Part shown: one piece after another, positions 1-11,973 of the stretch
Numbering within the stretch: position 1 is the stretch's first letter
How the letters are laid out: every line of letters starts with the position of its first letter
Origin: Chiridota heheva
Lineage: Eukaryota; Echinodermata; Holothuroidea; Apodida; Chiridotidae
Reading direction: 5' to 3'
DNA length: 64,000 bases
NCBI GenBank assembly: GCA_020152595.1
Contig: JAIGNY010002845.1
Coordinates: 533,501 to 597,500 of the forward strand
Notes under the pieces: model-generated
Seen by the model: only the letters and a program-made list of their open reading frames with translations
Told to the model about the DNA's origin: nothing
The model's database searches: none
Made by a program: the position numbers and the translations under genes

Positions 1-460
1 ATGACTCGAATCCAGTTTATCATTCTTTAGATACTGTGATTACAAGATTTCTTCAGCAAAATCATATTAGGCCCTGCCTACTATGCATATTAATGAAATT
101 CAACGTTTTTATACCATGTACATGTACACACTAGCAAACATCATGACTGTACCAAATATGAAACAAAACATATACAGTTGTTAAAATATAGACATTTCCA
201 AATTTTTACAGAGCATAAGTTATCTGTGTACCACATGTGACTTTAATCCAGTTTATCGCTCTTTAGATATCGTGTTTGCAAGCTCTTTTCGGCAAAATCA
301 TATCAATCCCTGTCCACTATGCATATTAATGAAATTCAATGTTTTTACACCAGAACAATTACACAGTAGCTAACATCATATCTGTACCAAATATATAACA
401 AAACAGATATGCGGTTGTTGAAATATGTGTATTTCAAGATTTTTACGCTAAACCCCGCCC
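1..460. repeat. Two tandem copies of a ~236-bp segment in an SRRT intron
   Basis: A block starting near 11 (TCCAGTTTATC..CTTTAGATA, CTATGCATATTAATGAAATT) recurs at about 247 with roughly 80-85% identity. Both copies continue to an ATTT-rich end. The copies are diverged and carry no coding frame. Confidence 0.7.
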
Positions 461-946
461 ACTCATTAATATGCATGATCATCATCACCAAAAACAATAG
501 GCGCACCTATAAACCATGGGCTACCTGTGTACCATATATGATATGAATCTACTGTACCGTTGTTAAGATATTATATAAATCACCTAGTACAGTATATGTC
601 CTTCAGCTTGGTGATGTCACCGAGGCAATTCCAGCACAGTTCTTAAGTTTTTTTAATAAATTTAATCACTTTTCTTACTTTATAAACAGCATTTTTTATC
701 ATTATAGAGGTAGGGTGGAATATATATTTTACAAAAAAACGTTGTTTTTTCATGGTGTACATGTACATCACATTTACAAAGAACAAAAAAAAATCAAAAT
801 CATATTTAAAGAAATACAAAAGACGTTTTGTTGATATTGTCTCTATGACATCACAGATGTTGCCAATCAGTCACTTTTGTCCAAATTAAAAAAATATATA
901 AAATTTTGTAACTTCTAAACGGAATAAGATATTAACATAGTTTTTT

Positions 947-1616
947 CTAAACTTGGGCGATATTGAGAATTATGCAATTTTAATATATCGCCAGAATAAT
1001 ATCGATATTATATAGATATGCAAATTAAGTTGTATGTGCTGTTCTGTGCAAGGTAATCTTGTCTCAGCTCAAAAAAAGTCAAGTAAAACTTTTTGTACAA
1101 ATTAACAGAAATCACTGCAAAATATATACATAACATCTTCAAATAAACACCCACTATGCGTACAAATATTCTTTACAAGGTTTCTATCTCAAAAGATCAA
1201 GCATTGAAACATCGAAAAAGTTTAGGCCTCAGCTATACTGTGTGTAGTTACTGCACTGTACATTATCTGATCGATCTGGCAAAACCAGTCTGTCACTTTT
1301 ACTTAGGACTTTCTGAACGAACAAAATAATGAGAAAAACCTCAGAGTTTTGTCAGTGATTTGTCAGTGATTTGTCAATTAATGACTGTTTGATATAAAAT
1401 TTAAGATTCAGTATTCCTTTTGAGGAAACTTAACACAATGTTTGAGGATTCAATATCTTATTATTTTTGTTGTGTGAACAGCGTAAGCCATCAAGTATAA
1501 AGTTGAAGTATTGCACAATGCATAATATCGATATATTGATATTACCCTTGAACTTAATATCAGCCATATCGATATAGGTCAATATCAAAATATATTGATA
1601 TATCGCCCAAGCTTAG
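947..1616. mobile_element. hAT-like non-autonomous transposon, ~670 bp
   Basis: The left end CTAAACTTGGGCGATAT and the right end (reverse complement CTAAGCTTGGGCGATAT) form near-perfect terminal inverted repeats. The sub-terminal DNA is rich in ATCGATAT motifs. The TTGGGCGATA start resembles ends of hAT-type elements in many animals. Flanks are T-runs, so a target duplication cannot be judged. There is no transposase frame. Confidence 0.5.
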
Positions 1617-1740
1617 TTTTTTTTTTTACCACTTTATTTCTATAAATTTTTTCTTTCATGTGAAAAATGAAAATCCATGGAATATTCCTTTAAGAAAAGA
1701 TTTCAAAGATTTTCATATACCACATTTTCTCAATTTCATA

Positions 1741-1895
1741 TTTCCATAACTCCAAATATATTTTCATGATTCAAAATATATTTTCATGATTCCAAATACA
1801 TTTAACTAAAGATTCCAAATATATGTTCATGATTCTAAATATATTTTCATGATTCCAAATATATTTTCATGATTCCAAATACATTTAAGTATTTC
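1741..1895. repeat. Short AT-rich minisatellite, ~21-bp unit
   Basis: There are about seven imperfect copies of CCAAATATATTTTCATGATT, with one interruption (ACATTTAACTAAAGA). Confidence 0.75.
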
Positions 1896-2004
1896 CAATT
1901 TTCCATACCAAAATCTGCAAAATTTCTATCCAATGTAACATTTTATCATTTTTAATACATACAATTATAACAATTTATAGATAATGTGTTTTCAACATAC
2001 CCCA

Positions 2005-3039
2005 ACCCTTACTCTACCACGCGGCGATTGTCGCGCCATTTTCAAACCACCTTTTTCTCAAAATAAAATTGGGACTTTACTAAAGCCCTATAGAGTAATC
2101 TTGGTATTGTTTTAAATCACTCAGATATTTTTTTCACAAAGTGTAACTTTTATATAGGGGTCATATTACAGAATTTTGAGAAAAAGGAGCTTGAAAAAGG
2201 GTAAAACTCAAAAGTTGCTAAAAAATTTACAATTTTTTTTTTTTTTTTTTTCAAATCTTACAATAAATTCAAGACCACATTTTTACTTCAAAATCAAGCA
2301 TGCAAGCCCTAAGACATGATTAGCATTGGTTTCCGGCCTTATTTTTATATATCCTACCTGCAATCTTGTTCTAAAGAAATTTCTTCAAAATGTCATGAAT
2401 TTTACCATTTATGACCCGTTTTTTCAGAAACATCATGTACACAAACCAAAGATTGGCACATGCTTTGTTGAACCGCCATTCGAAAGCGCTTGCAATTTCC
2501 TTTCATTTGATATATAAATACAGGCATTCCCCCTCTCTTTAGAACCTTTCCTATAAGAATAATAATTCACCTTTCTAAATTTAACGACAACGTGGTGCAG
2601 AGGAAATATATGCGGCTAGCATGCGAGCATTCCGTGTTCAAGTCTCACCGTGACCACTGCAAAATATTTTTCTGCTGCACCTTTCAGGGCTCTTTTGCCT
2701 ATAATCATTTTGGGTGTTTTTTCATCTTTCCTTTCTTTTTAAAAATCATAGATTAGCACCATTGGAAAGAAAATGTCATAACGAATCTAAATAAGAAACA
2801 CAAATCTCTGTTTTCAATATTGACAAGAAGTTGTACTTCTGCAAAGATTGACCAATTGTTCACCAAATTTGGCCACAAATTGCATATTTATGTGCAATAT
2901 TTGCTAATTTGGCTTTCATCACTCAAAAGATAAATATCTTAGCCTCTATTCCAACCAAACTTGTAACAAAAGAAAATGAAAGGAGTTGTCAAAAATGCAT
3001 ATGAAAAAAGTTTTTTTCAAAGCCCTAGTAGAGTAGGCT
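2005..3039. mobile_element. Possible MITE-type element with ACCCTTACTCTACC ends
   Basis: The left end ACCCTTACTCTACC and the right end AGTAGAGTAGGCT are inverted and match the termini of the compact element at 4501-4607. A related internal copy of the end lies near 2083-2097. No coding frame is seen between. The boundaries are tentative, and this may be several nested fragments rather than one element. Confidence 0.35.
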
Positions 3040-3113
3040 TTTAAATTTGACATTAGTAATCTATCAAGTGACAACATTTAAGATTTAATTATATTTTAGG
3101 TAAGTCAAATTAC

Positions 3114-3236
3114 CAATCTCTTCTGGGTCTCTTGTTTGGTGGGCTTAAGTTATCACGGTAGTCAGGGCGCCCTCTTGCGTAACTCTGATACGGCCTTCGA
3201 TTCCAGTCTTGCCGATATTTATCTCTATTGTCTCTC
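3114..3236 (-). CDS. SRRT: SRRT coding exon 2
   Basis: This 123-nt exon is preceded by TTTTGCAAAAG (acceptor) and followed by donor GTAATT at 3113. It encodes RRDNRDKYRQDWNRRP, then a Gly/Arg/Tyr segment, and ends SPPNKRPRRDW. The last Trp codon is split by the intron (TG before the donor). It is the Arg/Asp-rich segment that precedes the structured SERRATE/ARS2 domain. The frame is open throughout. Donor and acceptor phases agree with coding exon 1. The next exon lies beyond position 1, so the whole interval 1-3113 is intron. Confidence 0.85.
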
Positions 3237-5288
3237 CTTTTGCAAAAAAAGGGAAGAAACATAAAGGATTAGATCAGAGGACAAGCAAGTCCATTTTTTA
3301 TGAAAAGAACTTCAAAAGAAGCTATGGTGAAGCAAGAAGTGTTGAGCCTACAGAAGCATTCTAAAATCTTATTTCATTGAGAAGATATCTAAGTTCAAAG
3401 TTTGGTATCATTTGTGTAGAAACGACTAAAATCAGACTAGTTGTGATGGCATAGCCTCAGATTCCATGACGTCTTTTATATGTATTCTATCATATTTTGT
3501 GCTGCGATAAATTTAAGAAATACTTAGGTCAGGCTACTGCTGCACTCCTTGAAACTGCCCTTTCAGAAATTTTAGCTTGCAGCACGCTCAGGACAAGCTA
3601 ACAATTTTCAGCTAGCGCAAGTGTGCTGCAAGCTTGCACAAGCATGCTGCAAGCTTGCACAAGCATGCTGCAAGCTTGCACAAGCATGCTGCAAGCTTGC
3701 ACAAGCATGCTGAAGCTTGCACAAGCATGCTGCAAAATTATTTGGAACAAATACCAGCTTGCTAGCTTGCACAAGCTAACATTAGTTTTGCTAGCTTACC
3801 ATAAAATATTTAATTAGCGCAAGCTTGCAAACAGTTTTGCTAGGTTGCAGCTAATCTTTCCAAATACTAGGTTGCAGCACGCTTGTTGCAAGCTTGCAGC
3901 ATGCTTGCGCAAGCTTAAAATTGTTAGCATGTCGCAAGCGTGCTGCAAGCTTGCTGCAAGCTAATATTTCTGTAAGGGTGGTAAATGATTTTAAAAAACA
4001 CTAAAAAATGTCAAGAAAATAAATAGCAATATATTCAACTGATGACAACCAAAACATGAATATTTCAATGTATAATTATTTTAAAGGAATATTCCCATGG
4101 ATTTCATTTTTATGTATCTGATAGAGAAAAATTTACAAAACAGATTGGTAAAAAACCCTTTCAATATCTCATTCCAAGACGAAGTTACTGAACTTGAAAA
4201 TTGTTTCTTGCCCGCATAAAAATAGCTTTAGTAATGGGGCTAAGTCATCATTATGTCATCACAACACTTCCTGTACTAATATTTATACATTTCTTTCAAA
4301 ATAATCACCAATTTTTCATAATTAAAATATAAGTTACAAGAACAGATTAGAAAACTTCATTATAATTCTTATTCTACACTATTTTTAATATTTTTTGAAG
4401 GAAAAAATGTTCCCAATTATTAAGAAAATAAGAAATTCAATTTCAAAGAAAGAAATAAAGAACAGTACAAAGTATTGTGATGACATCATAATGATGACTT
4501 AACCCTTACTCTACCATGTGGCGATATTATCGCCGTTTTGGGTTCCCCATCTTTGACCCCGCCTCGCAAGTATAATTTCAAAAAGTGCTAGTAGAGTAAG
4601 GCTTTAGACTCAGACCAACAATCTCTTTTACACAGAAAGGAAAAATCTTTAAAATTCAATAACTTTTTGTAGGAATCAGATATTATCTTGGTGTTTTCAC
4701 CAATCTGTTTCTTTTATTGTCCTCTATCAAATATATTGAAATGAAATTCCATGAGAGTATTAAATCATACCAAAGTTTGATGGGTATGTTTCTATTTTTA
4801 TTAAGTTTTAGACAATCCATTTAATATTGCTTTGAGCTGCAGTTAAGTTAGCGAGCGGTAAACTACTATGCAGAGTTTTATAAAGGAAGTTTACTTTGTT
4901 TGTTTGATGAGAGTTTATCGGCACCACAACAGTAAGGGTCAAATTGTGCCTGGTTTTCTTCATTTATTTATTTAAAATTATTTTTCGTCTTTGGGCTGAA
5001 ATGTCATTTCAACAACAAAAAATTACAAAAAAATTTGTTTACAAAATTGATCAAATGTTTTCAATTTCTTTTTATGGTTATCTTAATAACGGAATAAAGT
5101 TATATAACAAGAAAGAATTTTGCCAAAATTGCACTGCTAAACTAGGATTTGACAAAGTTCTTTAGTCGTGCCTTACCTATCAGTCCATGCATCCCTCCGT
5201 CTGTCATCCCTGTCCCTCCTGTAGTCGCTTCGTTCATGCTGAAACTTATCTCTTCTCCTCCGCGTTCATACTCGTCATCACTATCCAT
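3114..5288 (-). CDS. SRRT: SRRT/ARS2 (serrate RNA effector), N-terminal part, gene continues off the left edge
   Basis: Two coding exons on the minus strand (5288-5177 and 3236-3114) encode the charged N-terminus of ARS2/serrate. It starts MDSDDEYER, runs through an Arg/Asp-rich stretch (DKFQHERSDYRRDRDD) and ends in SPPNKRPRRDW, the counterpart of the SPPQKRMRRDW block of vertebrate SRRT. Order, spacing and composition match the family. SRRT is a nuclear protein that binds the cap-binding complex and couples capped transcripts to microRNA processing, 3'-end formation and RNA decay. Its full length is usually about 850-900 residues, so only about a tenth is here. The intron between the exons (5176-3237) has GT-AG ends and joins phase 2 to phase 1. 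One base is missing in the first exon near 5256-5268 (see that entry). The ATG is preceded by a possible acceptor, so a noncoding 5' exon probably lies further right. Confidence 0.85.
3284..3490. repeat. Fragment of an interspersed foldback family (SRRT intron)
   Basis: It shares CAAGCAAGTCCAT, GAAGATAT..AAGTTCAAAGTTTGG, CAGACTAGTTGTGA and the CAGATTCC stretch with copies at 15.1 kb, 17.6 kb and 21.5 kb. Only the left arm is present. Confidence 0.6.
3558..3978. mobile_element. Foldback element with CCCTTACAGAAA-type ends and an internal 21-bp minisatellite
   Basis: The left CCCTTTCAGAAATTTTAGC and right GCTAATATTTCTGTAAGGG are inverted repeats. Between them lie about five direct copies of a 21-bp unit (CAAGCATGCTGCAAGCTTGCA, first 20 bases shared) at 3623-3735. 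More inverted AAGCTTGCAGC copies follow. The terminal arms themselves contain the AAGCTTGC motif, so the internal array probably grew from the arm. It lies in the SRRT intron. Related CCCTTACAAAAA ends occur at 56512-56950. Confidence 0.6.
4083..4765. mobile_element. ~680-bp imperfect palindromic (foldback) element
   Basis: The left arm (AAAGGAATATTCCCATGGATT, CTGATAGAG, ACAGATTGGT, TAAGTCATCATTATGTCATC) is repeated inverted in the right arm (GATGACATCATAATGATGAC, ACCAATCTGT, CTCTATCA, CCATGAGAGTATT). The centre is near 4420. A second small element (4501-4607) interrupts the right arm. A lone inverted end of the same family lies near 1660-1695. It lies in the SRRT intron. Confidence 0.65.
4501..4607. 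mobile_element. ~105-bp MITE nested in the foldback element
   Basis: The termini ACCCTTACTCTAC and GTAGAGTAAGGCT are inverted repeats. The element is flanked by TTA on both sides (GACTTA/TTAGAC) and splits the right palindromic arm. A 3-bp TTA duplication would suit a PIF/Harbinger-type MITE, but the assignment is weak. Confidence 0.5.
5177..5288 (-). CDS. SRRT: SRRT coding exon 1, with a 1-nt frame break
   Basis: The ATG at 5288-5286 sits in GCAATGG and opens MDSDDEYER. From about 5262 onward the conserved residues RRRRDKFQHERSDYRR continue in a different frame. In that second frame a TGA lies directly upstream (5268-5266), so no alternative start can rescue it. The exon is 112 nt, but start-to-donor phase needs 113, so one base is missing around the GCGGAGG run. 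The exon ends ...ACTGATAG with donor GTAAGG (5176-5171). Upstream, TTGTAG followed by ATTTGAGCA is a plausible acceptor, implying that this is the second exon of the transcript. The break is more likely an assembly error than a true pseudogene because the rest is intact and conserved. Confidence 0.82.
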
Positions 5289-5344
5289 TGCTCAAATCTA
5301 CAACATATAGAACAAGAAAGAGAGAATAAATATTTTCAATTTGG

Positions 5345-8300
5345 AGAGGTCACATGAACCAGGAACAACCAGGAACAAGCAGATTCTAATGAAAGGTCAC
5401 ATGAACCAGGAACAAGCAGATTCTAATGAAAGGTCACATGAACCAGGAACAACCAGATTCTAATGAAAGGTCACATGAACCAGGAACAACCAGATTCTAA
5501 TGAAAGGTCACATGAACCAGGAACAAGCAGATTCTAATGAAAGGTCACATGAACCAGGAACAAGCAGATTCTAATGAAAGGTCACATGAACCAGGAACAA
5601 GCAGATTCTAATGAAAGGTCACATGAACCAGGAACAACCAGATTCTAATGAAAGGTCACATGAACCAGGAACAACCAGATTCTAATGAAAGGTCACATGA
5701 ACCAGGAACAAGCAGATTCTAATGAAAGGTCACATGAACCAGGAACAACCAGATTCTAATGAAAGGTCACATGAACCAGGAACAAGCAGATTCTAATGAA
5801 AGGTCACATGAACCAGGAACAAGCAGATTCTAATGAAAGGTCACATGAACCAGGAACAAGCAGATTCTAATGAAAGGTCACATGAACCAGGAACAAGCAG
5901 ATTCTAATGAAAGGTCACATGAACCAGGAACAAGCAGATTCTAATGAAAGGTCACATGAACCAGGAACAACCAGATTCTAATGAAAGGTCACATGAACCA
6001 GGAACAAGCAGATTCTAATGAAAGGTCACATGAACCAGGAACAAGCAGATTCTAATGAAAGGTCACATGAACCAGGAACAACCAGATTCTAATGAAAGGT
6101 CACATGAACCAGGAACAACCAGATTCTAATGAAAGGTCACATGAACCAGGAACAAGCAGATTCTAATGAAAGGTCACATGAACCAGGAACAACCAGATTC
6201 TAATGAAAGGTCACATGAACCAGGAACAAGCAGATTCTAATGAAAGGTCACATGAACCAGGAACAAGCAGATTCTAATGAAAGGTCACATGAACCAGGAA
6301 CAACCAGATTCTAATGAAAGGTCACATGAACCAGGAACAAGCAGATTCTAATGAAAGGTCACATGAACCAGGAACAAGCAGATTCTAATGAAAGGTCACA
6401 TGAACCAGGAACAAGCAGATTCTAATGAAAGGTCACATGAACCAGGAACAAGCAGATTCTAATGAAAGGTCACATGAACCAGGAACAAGCAGATTCTAAT
6501 GAAAGGTCACATGAACCAGGAACAACCAGATTCTAATGAAAGGTCACATGAACCAGGAACAAGCAGATTCTAATGAAAGGTCACATGAACCAGGAACAAC
6601 CAGATTCTAATGAAAGGTCACATGAACCAGGAACAACCAGATTCTAATGAAAGGTCACATGAACCAGGAACAAGCAGATTCTAATGAAAGGTCACATGAA
6701 CCAGGAACAAGCAGATTCTAATGAAAGGTCACATGGACCAGGAACAACCAGATTCTAATGAAAGGTCACATGAACCAGGAACAACCAGATTCTAATGAAA
6801 GGTCACATGAACCAGGAACAAGCAGATTCTAATGAAAGGTCACATGAACCAGGAACAAGCAGATTCTAATGAAAGGTCACATGAACCAGGAACAACCAGA
6901 TTCTAATGAAAGGTCACATGAACCAGGAACAACCAGATTCTAATGAAAGGTCACATGAACCAGGAACAAGCAGATTCTAATGAAAGGTCACATGAACCAG
7001 GAACAAGCAGGAACAACCAGATTCTAATGAAAGGTCACATGAACCAGGAACAACCAGATTCTAATGAAAGGTCACATGAACCAGGAACAACCAGATTCTA
7101 ATGAAAGGTCACATGAACCAGGAACAAGCAGATTCTAATGAAAGGTCACATGAACCAGGAACAACCAGATTCTAATGAAAGGTCACATGAACCAGGAACA
7201 ACCAGATTCTAATGAAAGGTCACATGAACCAGGAACAAGCAGATTCTAATGAAAGGTCACATGAACCAGGAACAAGCAGATTCTAATGAAAGGTCACATG
7301 AACCAGGAACAACCAGATTCTAATGAAAGGTCACATGAACCAGGAACAACCAGATTCTAATGAAAGGTCACATGAACCAGGAACAACCAGATTCTAATGA
7401 AAGGTCACATGAACCAGGAACAAGCAGATTCTAATGAAAGGTCACATGAACCAGGAACAAGCAGGAACAACCAGATTCTAATGAAAGGTCACATGAACCA
7501 GGAACAAGCAGATTCTAATGAAAGGTCACATGAACCAGGAACAAGCAGATTCTAATGAAAGGTCACATGAACCAGGAACAAGCAGATTCTAATGAAAGGT
7601 CACATGAACCAGGAACAACCAGATTCTAATGAAAGGTCACATGAACCAGGAACAACCAGATTCTAATGAAAGGTCACATGAACCAGGAACAACCAGATTC
7701 TAATGAAAGGTCACATGAACCAGGAACAAGCAGATTCTAATGAAAGGTCACATGAACCAGGAACAACCAGATTCTAATGAAAGGTCACATGAACCAGGAA
7801 CAAGCAGATTCTAATGAAAGGTCACATGAACCAGGAACAAGCAGATTCTAATGAAAGGTCACATGAACCAGGAACAAGCAGATTCTAATGAAAGGTCACA
7901 TGAACCAGGAACAAGCAGATTCTAATGAAAGGTCACATGAACCAGGAACAAGCAGATTCTAATGAAAGGTCACATGAACCAGGAACAAGCAGATTCTAAT
8001 GAAAGGTCACATGAACCAGGAACAAGCAGATTCTAATGAAAGGTCACATGAACCAGGAACAACCAGATTCTAATGAAAGGTCACATGAACCAGGAACAAC
8101 CAGATTCTAATGAAAGGTCACATGAACCAGGAACAACCAGATTCTAATGAAAGGTCACATGAACCAGGAACAAGCAGATTCTAATGAAAGGTCACATGAA
8201 CCAGGAACAAGCAGGAACAACCAGATTCTAATGAAAGGTCACATGAACCAGGAACAAGCAGATTCTAATGAAAGGTCACATGAACCAGGAACAAGCAGAT

Positions 8301-8825
8301 TCTAATGAAAGGTCACATGAACCAGGAACAAGCAGATTCTAATGAAAGGTCACATGAACCAGGAACAACCAGATTCTAATGAAAGGTCACATGAACCAGG
8401 AACAACCAGATTCTAATGAAAGGTCACATGAACCAGGAACAACCAGATTCTAATGAAAGGTCACATGAACCAGGAACAAGCAGATTCTAATGAAAGGTCA
8501 CATGAACCAGGAACAACCAGATTCTAATGAAAGGTCACATGAACCAGGAACAAGCAGATTCTAATGAAAGGTCACATGAACCAGGAACAAGCAGATTCTA
8601 ATGAAAGGTCACATGAACCAGGAACAAGCAGATTCTAATGAAAGGTCACATGAACCAGGAACAAGCAGATTCTAATGAAAGGTCACATGAACCAGGAACA
8701 AGCAGATTCTAATGAAAGGTCACATGAACCAGGAACAACCAGATTCTAATGAAAGGTCACATGAACCAGGAACAAGCAGATTCTAATGAAAGGTCACATG
8801 AACCAGGAACAACCAGATTCTAATG
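5345..8825. repeat. Minisatellite, ~93 copies of a 37-bp unit
   Basis: The unit contains AAAGGTCACATGAACC, then GGAACAA(G/C)CAG and ATTCTAATG. Copies are almost identical and differ mainly at one G/C site. Four units (near 5362, 7001, 7455 and 8205) carry a 10-bp duplication of GAACAAGCAG or GAACAACCAG. One unit has ATGGACC (near 6734). The G/C order is repeated in blocks (see findings). Every unit holds the exact octamer AAAGGTCA. It lies just upstream of the SRRT start codon, likely inside its first intron. The frame has stops, so it is not coding. Confidence 0.98.
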
Positions 8826-9521
8826 TTACAAACCCAAGATTGCTCATACCGCTGCCTTTAACGCAGGTAAAACGTTACATTTGGTTTGTTGATGTTTAAC
8901 GGCACCACGACAATCAAATGTGTCAAAACGTTAGTAACATAATACATGTAGCCTAATGCAAATGTTGAAAAGTAACGAGAATACTGAATAATTTTTTTTT
9001 TTCGAGGTGAAGGTTTTTCAAGCTATGTGTTGAAATGAAATTTGCATTTAATATATTGTCCCTTTAAAAGTTGCCAAATGTAAATTGTTTTAACGTTACT
9101 GCTAATCAAAAAGAGATGAACTCCCTTCAGACTGTGTGCAAAGGATGCAGGTTTATCGCATTTTAGAAAATATGGGTTGCTTTAGTGTGACCCTGGTTGA
9201 TAACATGGTAAGCTTGCACGGTTTTGCCCTGACGTAAACCGGTTGGATTCCAAAACAAAAACCGGTTTTAACCAGAAAACCGGTTTTTCACTCGTAATGC
9301 AAACAAGTTCTGAACACAATAAAGTGCATTACTATAACTGCACTGTTATAAAATAGCAGCTATCTGTTTGAACCACAGTATTTTCTGTAAATAATGCTGA
9401 AAATGATAATGGAGGCATTGATAAATAAGATTGATTAATAGACTTTAATGTTGTTTTCGTGTAAAGTAATTTTATTACCCCATTCGTCCCTCAAATTATG
9501 CCGATTTTACCCCTTTGTCAT

Positions 9522-9693
9522 CTACAATCGTTGTCAAAAGTAGTTGGGACAAATTCCACTCCCCTCGATCAATGCTGAAAGTCACATTTTACCATGTTTT
9601 TTGCAAAGCGCACAACATTGAAAGAGGGTGGGGGAAAATGTTATTTAAATTTGTTGAGCCGTTTTGTCCCAACACTTATGGCCACGATTGTAG
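9522..9693. mobile_element. Tc1/mariner-like MITE, ~170 bp
   Basis: The ends CTACAATCGTTGTCAAAAGT and, inverted, CTACAATCGTGGCCATAAGT are followed by TTGGGACAAA in both arms. TA lies at both outer edges (9523-9524 and 9691-9692), as expected for a TA target duplication. The short open frame across it is incidental. Confidence 0.65.
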
Positions 9694-11008
9694 CTCCGAA
9701 AGGCATCAAACAGTTCCCTATGTCCCAAGCCAGTCACGTTAAATATGATAATTTTGAGAGAAAAACAATTTTCGGAACCAAAATACTAATAAAATATACA
9801 TTCTTTCCTTAAAATACTTACCTTGATAGAAAAATAAGTTATCAATTTGTACATATCTTATAATTTAGGCTCCTTTTATCGTTACATTTTAGCACATATT
9901 TTGAGATTTCAGTAGCTTGTGTTCTGAGTCACTCCCTAGTTGTTCAGTGGCTTATATAGATCTGATGTTAAAATGCACTGTGGCATGCAATTTGCTGTGG
10001 AAAGCCTGTGACTATAACAAAACTATAAACTACTTAAATAAAAAGACGATATAGGTCACAACAGGTCAAAATGTGACATGTAATTAACGTGTATATTTCC
10101 AATATTTGAACTAGTGTAAAAATTTTAATGTATAATTCATGTTGGTGAAGTTTGATTTTTGTGGGAGAATGTTGCCCATTCTGCTAGATAGGCAAGTTTG
10201 CCCGTATTCTTGAATTACCAAATAAAAATGCAGGCTTTTTGAAAAATGCATTTTAGTCCGTCATGGCAACAATTGCGCATATCATTAAAATTTGAAGGAC
10301 CATAACTTTGGATTCCTTCGACTAATTTTACTCATTTTTTGTTTGTTTTGAGTTTCTTTAGAAGAGCTCTTTCCAACCATGTAACTTTTAAATCCATATC
10401 AAAAACTTCCATTTTTTTTTTTTCCGGTGGCAACCTTACAAGTCATAAATGTGACTGTGGTCAGTCATTTTACCAAACTGTGTGGTGAGTCATTTTACCA
10501 AAGATGTCTAGCGCTGTTGATTTGCGATTAATTTACTAAATGTTTAATCGCCAAAATTTGCGAGCTTCGCAACCAAGCTTTACCTAACAATGGTAAAAAA
10601 GAATTTTACGTGGACCTGGTCCACTTCCCACACAAACATACCATGCATTTCCGGACCACAAATAAGCCAAGTATCTCACCAATTCCAAATATCATGTCAT
10701 TAAATTACCCGTTAGGCTTTGGGTTTAAATGACATTTAAAAATATGTAGAAATAAGATATCCACCAGAAATGTTGCCAATTTTTGGCTGTCGGAACTTCC
10801 ACACAATGTACCCCAGTACAGCATTTGTTAAGGCCGGTAAAATTCAGTTTTTAATTCTTAAAGTTAAAGTGCGGCAACAATTTTTTTGTTTGACAATTTT
10901 TATAGTTGAATTTTGTTCTGGTCATGAACGTGCAGTAGAAAGATATAAACGATCGTTAATGAAGGAAATGAAGGAATTTGCTTGATTTTTACAGGCATGT
11001 GAGACTTC

Positions 11009-11068
11009 AGCTACTGTATTTAGCCGATTGCAGCTACTGTATTTAGCCGATTGCAGCTACTGTATTTT
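11009..11068. repeat. 23-bp tandem repeat, ~2.6 copies
   Basis: The unit CAGCTACTGTATTTAGCCGA plus TTG is repeated with no mismatch until it ends in TATTTTCC. Confidence 0.85.
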
Positions 11069-11973
11069 CCAAGCTAATTTCACCTATTTTCTGCATATCA
11101 ATCCTGATAAGAATATCGCAAATCGCAAGCCAAGTATTACGAGACAATTTATTGACGAATTCACACCCAACCCTGCCCTACTGTACTGCATTTAATGTAC
11201 TTAAAGCTAGTACAAGTTACAACACATTATTCAATGTGTATGGGTTCCGATTAATGGCCCCTGAATACAAATGAAACTGCATGCATGGCCATAGATTCAA
11301 GTGTTGTCATAATAACATGATTAATAAATGGGTTTTCAAGTGTTGTCATATCATATTTTTGAAAGTTTCTCCAGTTTGATTCCAGCTATCAACTAGAAGA
11401 AAAAAAACCGAGCGTAAAAAGTATGAGTAAAAAAATAATAATAATAAATAAATAAATAAATAAATTTAAAAAAAAACAAACGTATTCTGGTGCCAAAAAA
11501 CGTACAATCGTATTCTCAATATTTTCCTGTGTTAAATACGGCAAAATCGTATTAGTTGGCAGGTTTGTGTACTGCATGCAAGATCAAGTACTGTATACGA
11601 TGGCTAGCATCACATCATAAGATGTATGTATTTAGGGGCTTAGGTTGTATCTGTTTTACTATCTGACAAGTTTAGGCAAGAACATTTCACAAGCATTTTT
11701 GGCTTGTTCGTATTTACGCACAAAATTATTCCATAAAGAGGCCATTGAACTAAATCATGACCGACTGCACACTTTGCAATGAGGATTTAGAGTCAGCAAA
11801 ACAACAATAAATATCAGCAATTGTTGATTTCAACATCTGCAAAGTGCAATAATGAGGTAACATTTGTCGGTTTGCTAAAGGAAGTGAACATACATACGCC
11901 CTTTAACGTGTTTGTTCTTTGATCATACAGGTGTACGTGTATATACGTACATACGTATATTACAGCGCCTGCA

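Noticed and set aside
5345-8825. CRISPR-like array
   Set aside because: There are no variable spacers: the repeats are contiguous and near-identical, in a eukaryotic genome.
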